DNA from: Streptomyces sp. ISL-66
GTDB taxonomy: Bacteria; Actinomycetota; Actinomycetes; Streptomycetales; Streptomycetaceae
Assembly: GCF_018614135.1 (NCBI RefSeq)
Contig: NZ_JAGGOW010000032.1
Coordinates: 78,963-142,962, forward strand
Reading direction: 5' to 3'
DNA length: 64,000 nt
Position numbers and translations under genes: made by a program
In this document: in pieces, positions 1-8,386 of the stretch
Layout: each line of letters starts with the position of its first letter
How positions within the stretch are numbered: position 1 is the first letter of the stretch
Notes under the pieces: model-generated
The model's input: the letters and a program-made list of their open reading frames with translations, nothing else
What the model was told of the DNA's origin: nothing
Databases searched by the model: none

Positions 1-282
1 TTCGTCGACGCCGAGTTGACCCTGCCGGGCGGTGAGCGGCGCGGGACGGCCTCGCTCGCCGCCCGGTTCGCCGCCAAGGAGGCGCTCGCCAAGGCGCTCG
101 GCGCGCCCGGCGGACTGCTGTGGACCGACGCCGAGGTGTACGTGGAGGAGAGCGGGCAGCCGCGGCTGCGGGTGGCCGGGACGGTCCAGGCGCGGGCTGC
201 GGAGCTGGGCGTCCGGTCCTGGCACCTCTCGCTCAGCCACGACGCCGGTGTCGCCTCCGCGGTGGTGATCGCCGAGGGATAG
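1..282 (+). CDS. acpS: Holo-[acyl-carrier-protein] synthase, C-terminal part (truncated by window edge)
   Basis: The reading frame is already open at base 1, so the 5' end of the gene lies outside the window. AcpS transfers the 4'-phosphopantetheine arm of CoA to a serine of acyl carrier protein, activating it for fatty acid synthesis. The visible 93 residues contain the family motif [12 protein letters not shown], which carries the metal/CoA-binding Glu, and later WHLSLSHD followed by an AVV strand, typical of the AcpS C-terminus. Only about the last three quarters of a ~120-residue protein is present. The next gene starts 17 bases downstream, consistent with co-transcription with the NAD(P)HX repair gene and alr. 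Confidence 0.9.
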   Translation, partial: FVDAELTLPGGERRGTASLAARFAAKEALAKALGAPGGLLWTDAEVYVEESGQPRLRVAGTVQARAAELGVRSWHLSLSHDAGVASAVVIAEG

Positions 283-298
283 CGGGCAGGGTGGTCCC

Positions 299-1711
299 AT
301 GCGAACTGCTTACAGCGTGGAGACCGTACGGGCCGCCGAGCGGGAGCTGATGGCGCGGCTGCCCGAAGGCGCCCTGATGCGACGGGCGGCGGCCGGACTG
401 GCCGCCGTCTGCGCCCGGCTGCTGCCCCGGGTGTACGGGGCGCGGGTCGTGCTCCTGGTCGGCTCCGGGGACAACGGCGGCGACGCGCTGTACGCCGGCG
501 CGCGCCTGGCCCGGCGCGGTGCCGGGGTGACGGCGGTGCCGGTGGATCCCTCCCGGGTGCACCCGGGCGGGCTGGCCGCGCTGCTGGCCGCCGGCGGCCG
601 CCTCGACCCGGCGGTGCCCCCGGGGGCGGATCTCGTCGTGGACGGGCTCGTCGGGATCGGCGGCCGGGGCGGGCTGCGGCCGGCCGCGGCGGCGCTCGTG
701 GAGCGGATCCCGGCGGGCGCGGTGGTGGTCGCGGTGGACCTGCCGAGCGGGGTGGACGCGGACACCGGGGAGGTGGCGGCGGGGACGGCCGTACGGGCCG
801 ACGTCACCGTGACCTTCGGGGCGTACAAGCCGGGACTGCTCATCGCCCCGGGGGCCTCGCGGGCCGGCGTGGTGCACCTGGTGGACATCGGGCTGGAGTT
901 CCCCGGGCCGCCGGAGGCGGAGGCCTTGCAGCACGCGGACGTGGCGCGGCTGCTGCCGGAGCCGACGGAGACGAGCGACAAGTACCGGCGGGGCGTGGTC
1001 GGGATCGTCGCCGGGTCGGCGCGCTATCCGGGTGCGGCGGTGCTCGCGGTGGCGGGGGCCCTGCGCGGAGGTGCGGGCGCGGTGCGGTACGTGGGACCGG
1101 CGGCGGTCGCGGAGGCCGTGCTGGCGCGCTACCCGGAGACGCTGATCGGGCCCGGCCGGGTCCAGGCGTGGGTGGTCGGCCCGGGGCTCGGCGACGAGGG
1201 CGGCGCGGAGGTCCTGGCGAAGCCCCTCGCGCAGCCGGTGCCGGTACTGGTGGACGCGGACGGCCTGCGCGGCCTGGACCCCGGGGCGCTGCGGGCACGG
1301 ACGGCGCCGACCCTGCTGACCCCGCACGCGGGGGAGGCGGCGGCGCTGCTCGGGGTCCCGCGCGAAGAGGTGGAGGCGGGGCGGCTGGCGGCGGCGCGGC
1401 GGCTGGCGGCGCGGTACGGGGCGACGGTGCTGCTGAAGGGCTCGACGACGGTGGTGTCCTCCCCCTCGGGGGAGACCGTACGGGTCAACCCGACGGGCAC
1501 GGCCTGGCTGGCGACCGCCGGGAGCGGGGACGTGCTGTCGGGGCTGGGCGGATCGCTGCTGGCGGCGGGCCTGTCGGCGGTCGACGCCGGATCGGTGGCG
1601 GCGTACCTGCACGGGCTGGCGGGGCGGCGGGCGTCCGCCGGTGCTCCCGCGCTGGCGCACGGGGTGGCGCGGGCCCTGCCCTCGGCCTGGCGGGACGTCA
1701 GGTCGGGCTGA
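299..1711 (+). CDS. nnrD: Bifunctional NAD(P)H-hydrate epimerase / ADP-dependent dehydratase
   Basis: This 470-residue protein fuses two repair activities for hydrated NAD(P)H. The N-terminal YjeF_N-type epimerase (about residues 1-200) shows a phosphate-binding loop GSGDNGGDALYAG near residue 57 and a DLPSGVDADTG segment near 147. The C-terminal ribokinase-like dehydratase (about 215-470) shows KYRRGVVGIVAGSARYPGA and the nucleotide-binding signature GSGDVLSGLGG near residue 409. The length is normal for the bacterial fused form. The ATG at 299 lies 17 bases after acpS, and alr follows about 110 bases later, so these cofactor and wall genes may share a transcript. The domain assignment is from motifs. 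The fused enzyme is also called Nnr. Confidence 0.93.
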   Translation: MRTAYSVETVRAAERELMARLPEGALMRRAAAGLAAVCARLLPRVYGARVVLLVGSGDNGGDALYAGARLARRGAGVTAVPVDPSRVHPGGLAALLAAGGRLDPAVPPGADLVVDGLVGIGGRGGLRPAAAALVERIPAGAVVVAVDLPSGVDADTGEVAAGTAVRADVTVTFGAYKPGLLIAPGASRAGVVHLVDIGLEFPGPPEAEALQHADVARLLPEPTETSDKYRRGVVGIVAGSARYPGAAVLAVAGALRGGAGAVRYVGPAAVAEAVLARYPETLIGPGRVQAWVVGPGLGDEGGAEVLAKPLAQPVPVLVDADGLRGLDPGALRARTAPTLLTPHAGEAAALLGVPREEVEAGRLAAARRLAARYGATVLLKGSTTVVSSPSGETVRVNPTGTAWLATAGSGDVLSGLGGSLLAAGLSAVDAGSVAAYLHGLAGRRASAGAPALAHGVARALPSAWRDVRSG

Positions 1712-1818
1712 CGGGGACCGGGACGCGCGGTCCCGGGGCGGAGTCCCGGGGGAGCGGCCGCACGGGTCCGGGAGTGGGCTCACCAGCGGCGGGTGGGGGT
1801 TCTGCGAGACTGGGGGGG

Positions 1819-2976
1819 ATGAATGAGACAGCCACCCGCGTGTACGCCGAGATCGATCTTGACGCCGTACGGGAGAACGTGCGCGCACTGCGCGAGCTGG
1901 CGCCCCGGTCCGAGCTGATGGCCGTCGTCAAGGCGAACGCCTACGGGCACGGAGCCGTGGCCTGCGCCGAGGCCGCCCGGGAGGCCGGCGCGACCTGGCT
2001 CGGGACCGCCACGCCGGACGAGGCGCTCGCGCTGCGCGCCGCCGGCGTCGGCGGCCGGATCCTGTGCTGGCTGTGGACCCCCGGCGGGCCCTGGCAGCAG
2101 GCCGTCGAGGCCGACGTGGACGTGTCCGTCAGCGCGATGTGGGCCCTGGACGAGGTGCGGGAGGCGGCGCGCGCCGCCGGGCGGACCGCCCGCGTCCAGC
2201 TCAAGGCCGACACCGGGCTCGGCCGGGGCGGCTGCCAGCCCGCCGACTGGGCCGAGCTCGTCGGCGCGGCCGTGGCCGCCCAGGCCGAGGGGACCGTCCG
2301 CGTCACCGGGCTCTGGTCCCACTTCGCCTGCGCCGACGAACCCGGCCACCCCTCCATCGCGCCGCAGCTGGCCGCCTTCCGCGACATGCTCGCGCACGCC
2401 GAGAAGGAGGGCCTCGAGCCCGAGGTCCGGCACATCGCCAACTCACCCGCGACCCTCACGCTGCCGGAGAGCCACTTCGACCTCGTCCGCTGCGGACTCG
2501 CCGTCTACGGCGTGTCGCCCGCCCCCGAACTCGGCACCCCCGCCCAGCTCGGGCTGCGCCCCGCCATGGCCCTGAAGGCCTCCGTGGCCCTGGTCAAGGA
2601 GGTCCCCGCCGGGCACGGCGTCAGCTACGGGCACCACTACGTGACCGAGCGGGAGACCCGGCTCGCGCTGATCCCGGCGGGCTACGCCGACGGGATCCCG
2701 CGGCACGCCTCCGGCCGCGGCCCGGTGCTCCTCGGCGGCAGGATCCGCCACGCCGTCGGCCGCGTCGCCATGGACCAGTTCGTCGTGGACATCGGCCCCG
2801 AGGACCCGGTCCGCCCCGGCGACGAGGTCGTCATCTTCGGCGACCCCGAGCGCGGCGAGCCCTCCGCCGAGGACTGGGCCCGAGCGGCACAGACCATCGC
2901 GTATGAGATCGTCACCCGTATCGGGACGCGGGTCCCCCGCGTATACCGCAACGGCCGTACCGCGACGGCTGAGTGA
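1819..2976 (+). CDS. alr: Alanine racemase (PLP)
   Basis: The 385-residue protein interconverts L- and D-alanine to supply D-Ala for peptidoglycan. The PLP lysine is in the N-terminal motif MAVVKANAYGHG (Lys near residue 38). The C-terminal domain has GVSYGHHYVTERETRLALIPAGYADGI and VGRVAMDQFVVDI, which carry the second catalytic Tyr and substrate-binding residues. The ATG at 1819 is preceded by a run of Gs that can act as ribosome binding site, and it gives a family-typical N-terminus (TRVYAEIDLDAVRENV). Longer upstream frames lack family similarity. The following hydrolase starts 10 bases after the stop, suggesting one operon. Confidence 0.95.
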   Translation: MNETATRVYAEIDLDAVRENVRALRELAPRSELMAVVKANAYGHGAVACAEAAREAGATWLGTATPDEALALRAAGVGGRILCWLWTPGGPWQQAVEADVDVSVSAMWALDEVREAARAAGRTARVQLKADTGLGRGGCQPADWAELVGAAVAAQAEGTVRVTGLWSHFACADEPGHPSIAPQLAAFRDMLAHAEKEGLEPEVRHIANSPATLTLPESHFDLVRCGLAVYGVSPAPELGTPAQLGLRPAMALKASVALVKEVPAGHGVSYGHHYVTERETRLALIPAGYADGIPRHASGRGPVLLGGRIRHAVGRVAMDQFVVDIGPEDPVRPGDEVVIFGDPERGEPSAEDWARAAQTIAYEIVTRIGTRVPRVYRNGRTATAE

Positions 2977-2986
2977 GGGCGGCGGC

Positions 2987-4213
2987 GTGAGCGAGAACTG
3001 GCGCAAGGCCGGCTGGGCCGGAGCGGCCATCGGCGTGATGGCCGCGGGCGCCGCGGCCGGCGTCGCGGTCGAACGGATCACCGTCGGGCGCGGCATGCGC
3101 GTGCGGGCCCGCCTCGCCCTCGACGCGACCGGGGACTACGGCTCCCTGCGCGGCACTTCGGGCACCGCGCGGGCCGAGGACGGCACCTCGCTCCACTACG
3201 AGGTCGACGAGCTGCCCGAGGAGGGCAAGCGGCGCCGGCTGCGCCGCAAGGCCCCCGCCCCGCCGACCGTGGTGTTCTGCCACGGCTACTGCCTCGCGCA
3301 GGACTCCTGGCACTTCCAGCGCGCCGCCCTGCGGGGCCTGGTCCGGGCCGTGTACTGGGACCAGCGCAGCCACGGCCGCAGCGGGCGCGGCCTCGCCCAG
3401 GCGCAGGGCGAGCCGGTGACCTTCGAGCAGCTCGGCCGCGACCTGCGGGCCGTCATCGACGCGGCCGCGCCCGAGGGCCCGCTGATCCTGGTCGGTCACT
3501 CGATGGGCGGCATGACCGTCATGGGACTGGCGGACCAGTTCCCCGAGCTCGTCCGGGACCGGGTCGCCGGGGTGGTCCTGGTCGGCACCTCCAGCGGCCG
3601 CCTGCACGAGGTGACGTACGGGCTGCCCTCCGTCGGCTTCGGGGCGGTGCGCCGGCTGCTGCCCGGAGTGCTCAGGGCGCTCGGCTCCCAGGTGGAGCTG
3701 GTGGAGAAGGGTCGCCGGGCCACCGCGGACCTGTTCGCGAGCATGGTCAAGATGTACTCCTTCGCCTCGCCCGACGTGGACCCGGGCGTCGCCCGCTTCG
3801 CCGAGCGGCTCATCGAGGGCACGCCCATCGACGTGGTCGCCGAGTTCTACCCGGCCTTCCAGACGCACGACAAGACGGCCGTGCTCCAGCGATTCGCGGA
3901 CATCCCCGTCACCGTCATCGCCGGGGACCGCGACATGGTCACCCCGCCCGGTCACAGCCAGGCCATCAAGGACGCGCTGCCCTCCGCCGAGCTCGTCGTC
4001 CTGGAGTCCGCGGGGCACCTGATGATGCTGGAGCACCCGGACACCGTGACCCGGCTGCTGACCGAGCTGCTGGCGCGCACGGGCGTGGTGTCCGTACCGG
4101 CTAACGTTGGCGAGCATGGAAGAAGTAGCGCGGGAAGCATCGCGCAGCCAGGCACAGGCACAGGCAGAGGCACAGGCGCAGGCACCGGGTCGGGCACAGG
4201 CACCGGCTCCTGA
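2987..4213 (+). CDS. Alpha/beta hydrolase, membrane-associated, with Gly/Thr repeat tail
   Basis: This is a 408-residue serine hydrolase of unknown substrate. An N-terminal hydrophobic stretch (WAGAAIGVMAAGAAAGVAV, about residues 9-27) may be a signal or membrane anchor. The fold is shown by VVFCHGYCL (oxyanion region), the nucleophile elbow GHSMGG, a GDRDMVTP acid segment and a late ESAGHLMM histidine. The GTG at 2987 fits the start because it follows alr by 10 bases and precedes the hydrophobic segment. Upstream in-frame codons would run back into alr. The last ~20 residues are a Gly-Thr/Ser repeat encoded by DNA that overlaps the next gene by 98 bases in another frame. Streptomyces and mycobacteria commonly have such a hydrolase between alr and tsaE. 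Confidence 0.88.
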   Translation: MSENWRKAGWAGAAIGVMAAGAAAGVAVERITVGRGMRVRARLALDATGDYGSLRGTSGTARAEDGTSLHYEVDELPEEGKRRRLRRKAPAPPTVVFCHGYCLAQDSWHFQRAALRGLVRAVYWDQRSHGRSGRGLAQAQGEPVTFEQLGRDLRAVIDAAAPEGPLILVGHSMGGMTVMGLADQFPELVRDRVAGVVLVGTSSGRLHEVTYGLPSVGFGAVRRLLPGVLRALGSQVELVEKGRRATADLFASMVKMYSFASPDVDPGVARFAERLIEGTPIDVVAEFYPAFQTHDKTAVLQRFADIPVTVIAGDRDMVTPPGHSQAIKDALPSAELVVLESAGHLMMLEHPDTVTRLLTELLARTGVVSVPANVGEHGRSSAGSIAQPGTGTGRGTGAGTGSGTGTGS

Positions 4214-4736
4214 CGCGGGAACCGAAGCGCACGTCACCATCGGCTCGCCCGATGCCATGCAGGACCTCGGCCGCAGGATCGCCGGACTGCTGCGCCCCGG
4301 CGACCTCGTCCTGCTGACCGGGGAGCTCGGCGCCGGCAAGACCACCCTGACCCGCGGTCTCGGCGAGGGGCTCGGCGTCCGCGGGGCCGTGACCTCGCCG
4401 ACCTTTGTGATCGCCCGGGTCCACCCGTCGCTGACCGGCGGTCCGGCGCTGGTGCACGTGGACGCGTACCGCCTGGGCGGCGGGCTGGACGAGATGGAGG
4501 ACCTGGACCTCGACGTCTCGCTGCCCGAGTCCGTGGTCGTCGTGGAGTGGGGCGACGGCAAGGTCGAGGAGCTGTCCGACGACCGGCTGCACGTGGTGAT
4601 CCGGCGGGCGGTCGGGCACGAGGAAGTCCTGGACGACGTACGGGAGGTCGTGCTCCGCGGGGTCGGCGCGCGCTGGTCCGGCGGGGCCGGCGGCGGGGCC
4701 GGCCTGCGGGCCCTCGCGGGAGTCCGCTCGGAGTAA
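4116..4736 (+). CDS. tsaE: tRNA threonylcarbamoyladenosine biosynthesis ATPase TsaE
   Basis: The 206-residue protein is the ATPase partner of TsaB-TsaD in making t6A37 on ANN-decoding tRNAs. The conserved core begins near residue 40 with SPDAMQDLGRRIAGLLRPGDLVLLTGELGAGKTTLTRGL (Walker A, GELGAGKTT). It continues with SPTFVIARVH and VVVEWGDGKVEEL, all TsaE hallmarks. The first ~40 residues are an Ala/Gln/Glu-rich extension (repeating QA/EA) translated from the same hexamer repeats that encode the tail of the upstream hydrolase, in a different frame. The ATG at 4116 is the best start, with a TTG at 4107 also in frame. The other t6A genes lie about 1.3 kb downstream. Confidence 0.92.
   Translation: MEEVAREASRSQAQAQAEAQAQAPGRAQAPAPDAGTEAHVTIGSPDAMQDLGRRIAGLLRPGDLVLLTGELGAGKTTLTRGLGEGLGVRGAVTSPTFVIARVHPSLTGGPALVHVDAYRLGGGLDEMEDLDLDVSLPESVVVVEWGDGKVEELSDDRLHVVIRRAVGHEEVLDDVREVVLRGVGARWSGGAGGGAGLRALAGVRSE
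4150..4206 (+). repeat. Hexamer repeat coding in two frames (hydrolase tail / TsaE N-terminus)
   Basis: Degenerate tandem copies of GGCACA/GGCGCA lie wholly inside the 98-base overlap of two genes. One frame reads Gly-Thr dipeptides and the other reads Gln-Ala or Glu-Ala dipeptides. Copy number changes in whole hexamers would preserve both frames. Confidence 0.85.
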
Positions 4737-4803
4737 ACGTGCCGACAACTCGTCGGCAAGATATTGCGCGCGCGGCAGGGCGCGTGGTCACATGGTACCG
4801 AGG

Positions 4804-4822
4804 GCTGGTTAGGCGTGCCTAA
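4804..4822 (+). promoter_or_regulatory. Candidate iron-box-like dyad (DmdR1/IdeR type)
   Basis: The core TTAGGCGTGCCTAA (4809-4822) is a perfect dyad. Aligned to the 19-bp actinobacterial iron box as I remember it (TTAGGTTAGGCTAACCTAA), 13 of 19 positions match, including GGTTAGGC and CCTAA. It lies 30 bases upstream of the ATG of the small ORF at 4853. Binding by DmdR1 is inference, because the first three bases do not fit. Confidence 0.4.
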
Positions 4823-4852
4823 GTACGGGCCGGCCCCGGCCAGGAGGCAGCC

Positions 4853-5113
4853 ATGTCGGCAGCAGGAGCAGTGGCACCGGGAGCGCGCACCCCCCGCCCG
4901 TCCGCCGTGTCCATGGGGGCGCTGCTCGCCGCGGGAGCGGCGGCCAGCGCGGTGTCCACGCCCCCCTCGCGCGAACGCGCGCGGCGACCGGACCCCGGGG
5001 CGGATGCCGTGGAAGGGGAAGGGGCTCCGGACGAGGCGGCCGCCGAAGCCGCCGAAGCCGGCGAAGAAGGCCGGGACGGCGAAGGGGCCGCTCCGGAGTC
5101 CGAAGCGGCCTGA
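4853..5113 (+). CDS. Small hypothetical protein with strong ribosome binding site
   Basis: The 86-codon ORF starts at an ATG preceded by a textbook AGGAGG at 5-6 bases' distance, the main argument that it is real. The product has one weakly hydrophobic Ala-rich stretch (about residues 20-37) that could insert in the membrane. An Arg-rich segment follows, then a strongly acidic Glu/Ala/Asp tail. I recognise no family. The dyad at 4804-4822 just upstream suggests its own regulated promoter. The downstream 200 bases to the convergent gene at 5314 hold only simple repeats. The low-complexity composition means a chance ORF in GC-rich DNA cannot be excluded. Confidence 0.42.
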   Translation: MSAAGAVAPGARTPRPSAVSMGALLAAGAAASAVSTPPSRERARRPDPGADAVEGEGAPDEAAAEAAEAGEEGRDGEGAAPESEAA

Positions 5114-5283
5114 GGAAGTGGCCCGAGGGGAAGCGTCCCGAGCGGAAGCCGCCCCGCGTGGAAAGCCCCGGCGGGGGCCGTCCCCGGCGAGGGCCGTCTC
5201 CGGTCCTCGCGTGTCCCTCGTACGAGTGAAATCAGCGTGTCGGATCCCGGACCGGATCGTGCATCGGATCCGGTCAGGATCCA

Positions 5284-5307
5284 GGTCCGGGTCCGGGTCC
5301 GGGTCCG
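5284..5307. repeat. GGTCCG hexamer, four tandem copies
   Basis: Four perfect copies of a 6-bp unit lie just beyond the stop codon of the minus-strand gene ending at 5314. They are preceded by several scattered GGATCC motifs (5243-5283). The 5114-5313 interval between the convergent genes otherwise shows nothing gene-like. Function is unknown, and slippage-generated sequence is the simplest reading. Confidence 0.8.
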
Positions 5308-5313
5308 GGAACG

Positions 5314-5874
5314 TCAGGGAACGACGACGACCTTCGAGCTGATGGTGGCGAAGGCCCACATCGCGTCGCCGTCCGCGCGCGTCATGCGGATGCCGCCGGT
5401 CTTCTTGGTCGTGTCGGGCGCCGGCACCGTGTTGTCCACGCGGGCGCTGAAGCCGATCGCGATCCCCTCCGCGGTGGCGAAGCGGACCACGTGCTCGATC
5501 GGCACCCCGTCCGAGCCGGTCACCGTGCCCGAGCGGGAGCCGACCGTGTAGCTGCCGGGCGCCGGGTGCACCGTGCTCGGCATCACCGCGAAGGACTTCG
5601 GCTCCTGGTCGGCCGCGCCCACCAGCCACACGCGCTTCGCGCCGACCGAGTACACGACGCGCACCCCGGTGCCGGAACCGGCCGGTACGGCCACGGGCTT
5701 GCCCGGGTCGGCCTTGGCGGTGCCGGGGTCGGCCGGGGCGGGGGCGGGTGCCTGCGCGGCCGCCTTCGGCGGGTGCGCGGGGGCGCTGGCGGAGGCCTGG
5801 TAGCCGAGGAAGCCGATGACCGCGAGGGCCGCGGCGGTGAGCCCGGCCACGATTCCCGAGCTGCTGCGTGCCAC
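5314..5874 (-). CDS. Membrane-anchored secreted protein of unknown function
   Basis: The 186-residue product starts at GTG 5874, preceded by AGAGGTGGAG at good spacing. Longer in-frame starts lack a ribosome site and add low-quality sequence. Residues 8-28 (IVAGLTAAALAVIGFLGYQAS) form one membrane segment or uncleaved signal. A Pro/Ala-rich linker follows (about 30-65), then a ~120-residue extracytoplasmic domain with VYSVGAKRVWLVGAADQEP and IRMTRADGDAMWAFATISS near the end. No enzymatic motif is visible. It stands alone on the minus strand next to tsaB. It converges with the small ORF at 4853 and has a divergent start relative to tsaB at 6041, so both may share the 167-base promoter region. 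Confidence 0.8.
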   Translation of the reverse strand: MARSSSGIVAGLTAAALAVIGFLGYQASASAPAHPPKAAAQAPAPAPADPGTAKADPGKPVAVPAGSGTGVRVVYSVGAKRVWLVGAADQEPKSFAVMPSTVHPAPGSYTVGSRSGTVTGSDGVPIEHVVRFATAEGIAIGFSARVDNTVPAPDTTKKTGGIRMTRADGDAMWAFATISSKVVVVP

Positions 5875-6040
5875 CTTGCTCCACCTCTCCGCATGGTCTT
5901 CGAGGGCCCTGGCGCCGTGTTGCCGCCGTGTCGCCGACGTGGGGGTGCCGTGATCGGTGACACCTGGGTCGAAGGTAGCAGCCGGGGTGCCCGCAGACCG
6001 GCCGCAAGGGCCCGGGGCCCCGGAGTCGTAGGCTGTTCGC

Positions 6041-6718
6041 GTGCTCTTGCTCGCTGTAGATACCGCCACGCCCGCCGTCACCGTCGCCCTGCACGACGGC
6101 GAGTCCGTCCTCGCCGAGTCGAACCAGGTCGACGCCCGCCGACACGGGGAGCTCCTGCTGCCCTCCGTGGACAAGGTCCTCGCAGAGGCGGGGGTCAAGC
6201 TCGAAGCCGTCACCGGCCTCGTCGTCGGAGTGGGCCCCGGCCCCTACACCGGGCTGCGGGTCGGCCTCGTCACCGCCTCGACCTTCGCCTCCGTCCTCGG
6301 CGTGCCCGTGTACGGACTGTGCACCCTGGACGGCCTGGCCTACGCGGCCGGCGCCGCCGGGATCGAGGGCCCCTTCACCGTCGCCACCGACGCGCGGCGC
6401 AAGGAGGTCTACTGGGCCCGGTACGAGGACCCGCGCACCCGGGTCGGCGAGCCCGCCGTGGACCGGCCGGCCGACATCGCCGATCGCGTCGCCGGCCTGC
6501 CCGCCGTCGGGCAGGGCGCCCGGCTCTACCCGGAGGTCTTCACCGACGCGCGGGACCCCGAGCACCAGAGCGCCGGTGCGCTGGCCGCCCTGGCGGCGGA
6601 GCGGCTCGCGGCCGGGGCCGCCTTCGAGAACGCCCCGGGCGTGCCTCCGGCCCCGCTCTACCTGCGCCGGCCCGACGCGCAGGTGCCCAAGAACTACAAG
6701 GTGGTCACCCCGCAGTGA
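6041..6718 (+). CDS. tsaB: t6A biosynthesis protein TsaB
   Basis: The 225-residue protein is the inactive ASKHA partner that scaffolds TsaD in threonylcarbamoyl transfer to tRNA A37. Family signatures are LLLAVDTATPAVTVAL at the N-terminus, RRHGELLLPSVDKVL near residue 35, and VGVGPGPYTGLRVGLVTA near 65. These are the canonical TsaB (YeaZ) motifs. The start is GTG 6041. The stop TGA overlaps the GTG of rimI (GTGA), so translation is probably coupled. The gene order tsaB-rimI-tsaD is standard in actinobacteria. Confidence 0.95.
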   Translation: MLLLAVDTATPAVTVALHDGESVLAESNQVDARRHGELLLPSVDKVLAEAGVKLEAVTGLVVGVGPGPYTGLRVGLVTASTFASVLGVPVYGLCTLDGLAYAAGAAGIEGPFTVATDARRKEVYWARYEDPRTRVGEPAVDRPADIADRVAGLPAVGQGARLYPEVFTDARDPEHQSAGALAALAAERLAAGAAFENAPGVPPAPLYLRRPDAQVPKNYKVVTPQ

Positions 6719-7230
6719 CGGCGGTCCTGCGCGAGATGCGCTGGTGGGACATCGAGCCCGTGCTGGAACTGGAGCACGAGCTGTTCCCCGAGGACGCCTG
6801 GTCCGCGGGGATGTTCTGGTCGGAGCTGGCCCACGCGCGCGGCCCCGGCGCCACCCGCCACTACGTCGTCGCCGAGACCCCGCAGGGCCGCCTGGTCGGC
6901 TACGCCGGGCTGGCCGCCGCCGGCGACCTGGGCGACGTACAGACCATCGCCGCCGCCCCCGACCAGTGGGGCACCGGACTCGGTGCCCGGCTGCTGACCG
7001 ACCTGCTGCGCGCCGCCACCGACTTCGAATGCGCCGAGGTGCTGCTGGAGGTCCGGGTCGACAACACCCGGGCCCAGAAGCTGTACGCACGCTTCGGCTT
7101 CGAGCCGATCGGCTTCCGCCGCGGCTACTACCAGCCCGGCAACGTCGACGCGCTCGTGATGCGCCTTTCCGACCCCGCACACTCCGTACCCGTAGACGGA
7201 CCCGTACAAGGTGAGACGACCCATGGCTGA
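6715..7230 (+). CDS. rimI: Ribosomal-protein-alanine N-acetyltransferase RimI
   Basis: This 171-residue GNAT-family enzyme is expected to acetylate the N-terminal alanine of ribosomal protein S18. The start [26 protein letters not shown] is the usual RimI opening. Motif A is [16 protein letters not shown] (acetyl-CoA pyrophosphate loop, near residue 83). [23 protein letters not shown] is the conserved C-terminal motif B. The gene overlaps tsaB by 4 bases at the start and tsaD by 8 bases at the end, placing it in one coupled operon. A ~20-residue tail after the motif is not conserved. Confidence 0.94.
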   Translation: MTAVLREMRWWDIEPVLELEHELFPEDAWSAGMFWSELAHARGPGATRHYVVAETPQGRLVGYAGLAAAGDLGDVQTIAAAPDQWGTGLGARLLTDLLRAATDFECAEVLLEVRVDNTRAQKLYARFGFEPIGFRRGYYQPGNVDALVMRLSDPAHSVPVDGPVQGETTHG

Positions 7231-8386
7231 CGAACCGCTCGTCCTCGGCATCGAGACCTCCTGCGACGAGACCGGCGTCGGCGTCGTCCGGGGCACCACC
7301 CTCCTGGCCGACGCCATCGCCTCCAGCGTCGACGAACACGCCCGCTTCGGCGGCGTCGTGCCCGAGGTGGCCTCCCGGGCGCACCTGGAGGCGATGGTCC
7401 CCACCATCGAGCGCGCGCTGAAGGAGGCCGGGGTCAGCGCCCGCGACCTCGACGGCATCGCCGTCACCGCGGGTCCCGGACTCGCGGGGGCGCTGCTGGT
7501 GGGCGTCTCCGCCGCGAAGGCGTACGCGTACGCGCTGGGCAAGCCGCTGTACGGGGTGAACCACCTGGCCTCGCACATCTGCGTCGACCAGCTGGAGCAC
7601 GGGCCGCTGCCCGAGCCGACGATGGCGCTGCTGGTCTCCGGCGGGCACTCCTCGCTGCTGCTGGCTCCCGACATCACCTCCGACGTGCGGCCGCTCGGGG
7701 CGACCATCGACGACGCGGCGGGCGAGGCCTTCGACAAGATCGCGCGCGTGCTGCAACTGGGCTTCCCCGGCGGTCCGGTCATCGACCGGCTCGCGCGCGA
7801 GGGGGACCCGAAGGCGATCAACTTCCCGCGCGGGCTGACCGGGCCGCGCGACGCCGCGTACGACTTCTCCTTCTCCGGGCTCAAAACGGCCGTCGCCCGC
7901 TGGATCGAGGCGAAGCGGAAGGCGGGCGAGGAGGTGCCGGTGCGCGATGTGGCGGCGTCCTTCCAGGAAGCCGTGGTGGACGTGCTGACGCGCAAGGCCG
8001 TCCGCGCGTGCAAGGACGAGGGCGTCGACCACCTGATGATCGGCGGCGGTGTCGCGGCCAACTCCCGGCTGCGCGCGCTCGCGCAGGAGCGCTGCGACGC
8101 CGCGGGGATCGTCCTGCGGGTGCCGCGGCCGGGGCTGTGCACGGACAACGGCGCGATGGTGGCGGCGCTGGGCGCGGAGATGGTCAAGCGGAACAGGGCG
8201 GCCTCGGACTGGGACCTGCCCGCGGACTCCTCGCTGCCGGTGACGCAGCCGCACGTTCCGGGCCGGTCCGGGGGCGACGGGCACACGCACGACGACGGCC
8301 ACGGCCACGGGCATGACCACGGGCACGGGCACGGCCACGACCATGACCACGTGCACGAGCTGAGCAAGGACAACCTGTACTCGTGA
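7223..8386 (+). CDS. tsaD: tRNA N6-adenosine threonylcarbamoyltransferase TsaD with His-rich tail
   Basis: The 387-residue catalytic subunit transfers threonylcarbamoyl from TC-AMP to A37 of tRNA. It opens [17 protein letters not shown]. The metal-binding HLASH is near residue 113, and [13 protein letters not shown], the ATP-site [11 protein letters not shown] and [11 protein letters not shown] are all present. The ATG at 7223 is preferred over GTG 7211 because it gives the conserved N-terminus. The unusual part is a C-terminal extension of about 35 residues with alternating His, Gly and Asp ([17 protein letters not shown]), which looks like a metal-buffering tail. The stop overlaps the GTG of the next small gene. 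Confidence 0.95.
   Translation: MADEPLVLGIETSCDETGVGVVRGTTLLADAIASSVDEHARFGGVVPEVASRAHLEAMVPTIERALKEAGVSARDLDGIAVTAGPGLAGALLVGVSAAKAYAYALGKPLYGVNHLASHICVDQLEHGPLPEPTMALLVSGGHSSLLLAPDITSDVRPLGATIDDAAGEAFDKIARVLQLGFPGGPVIDRLAREGDPKAINFPRGLTGPRDAAYDFSFSGLKTAVARWIEAKRKAGEEVPVRDVAASFQEAVVDVLTRKAVRACKDEGVDHLMIGGGVAANSRLRALAQERCDAAGIVLRVPRPGLCTDNGAMVAALGAEMVKRNRAASDWDLPADSSLPVTQPHVPGRSGGDGHTHDDGHGHGHDHGHGHGHDHDHVHELSKDNLYS

Noticed and set aside
2912..8356. Very long minus-strand open frame antisense to alr, tsaB and tsaD
   Set aside because: It is a by-product of third-position GC bias. Its translation is Arg/Gly/Pro-rich with no family features, while the plus strand carries well-known genes.
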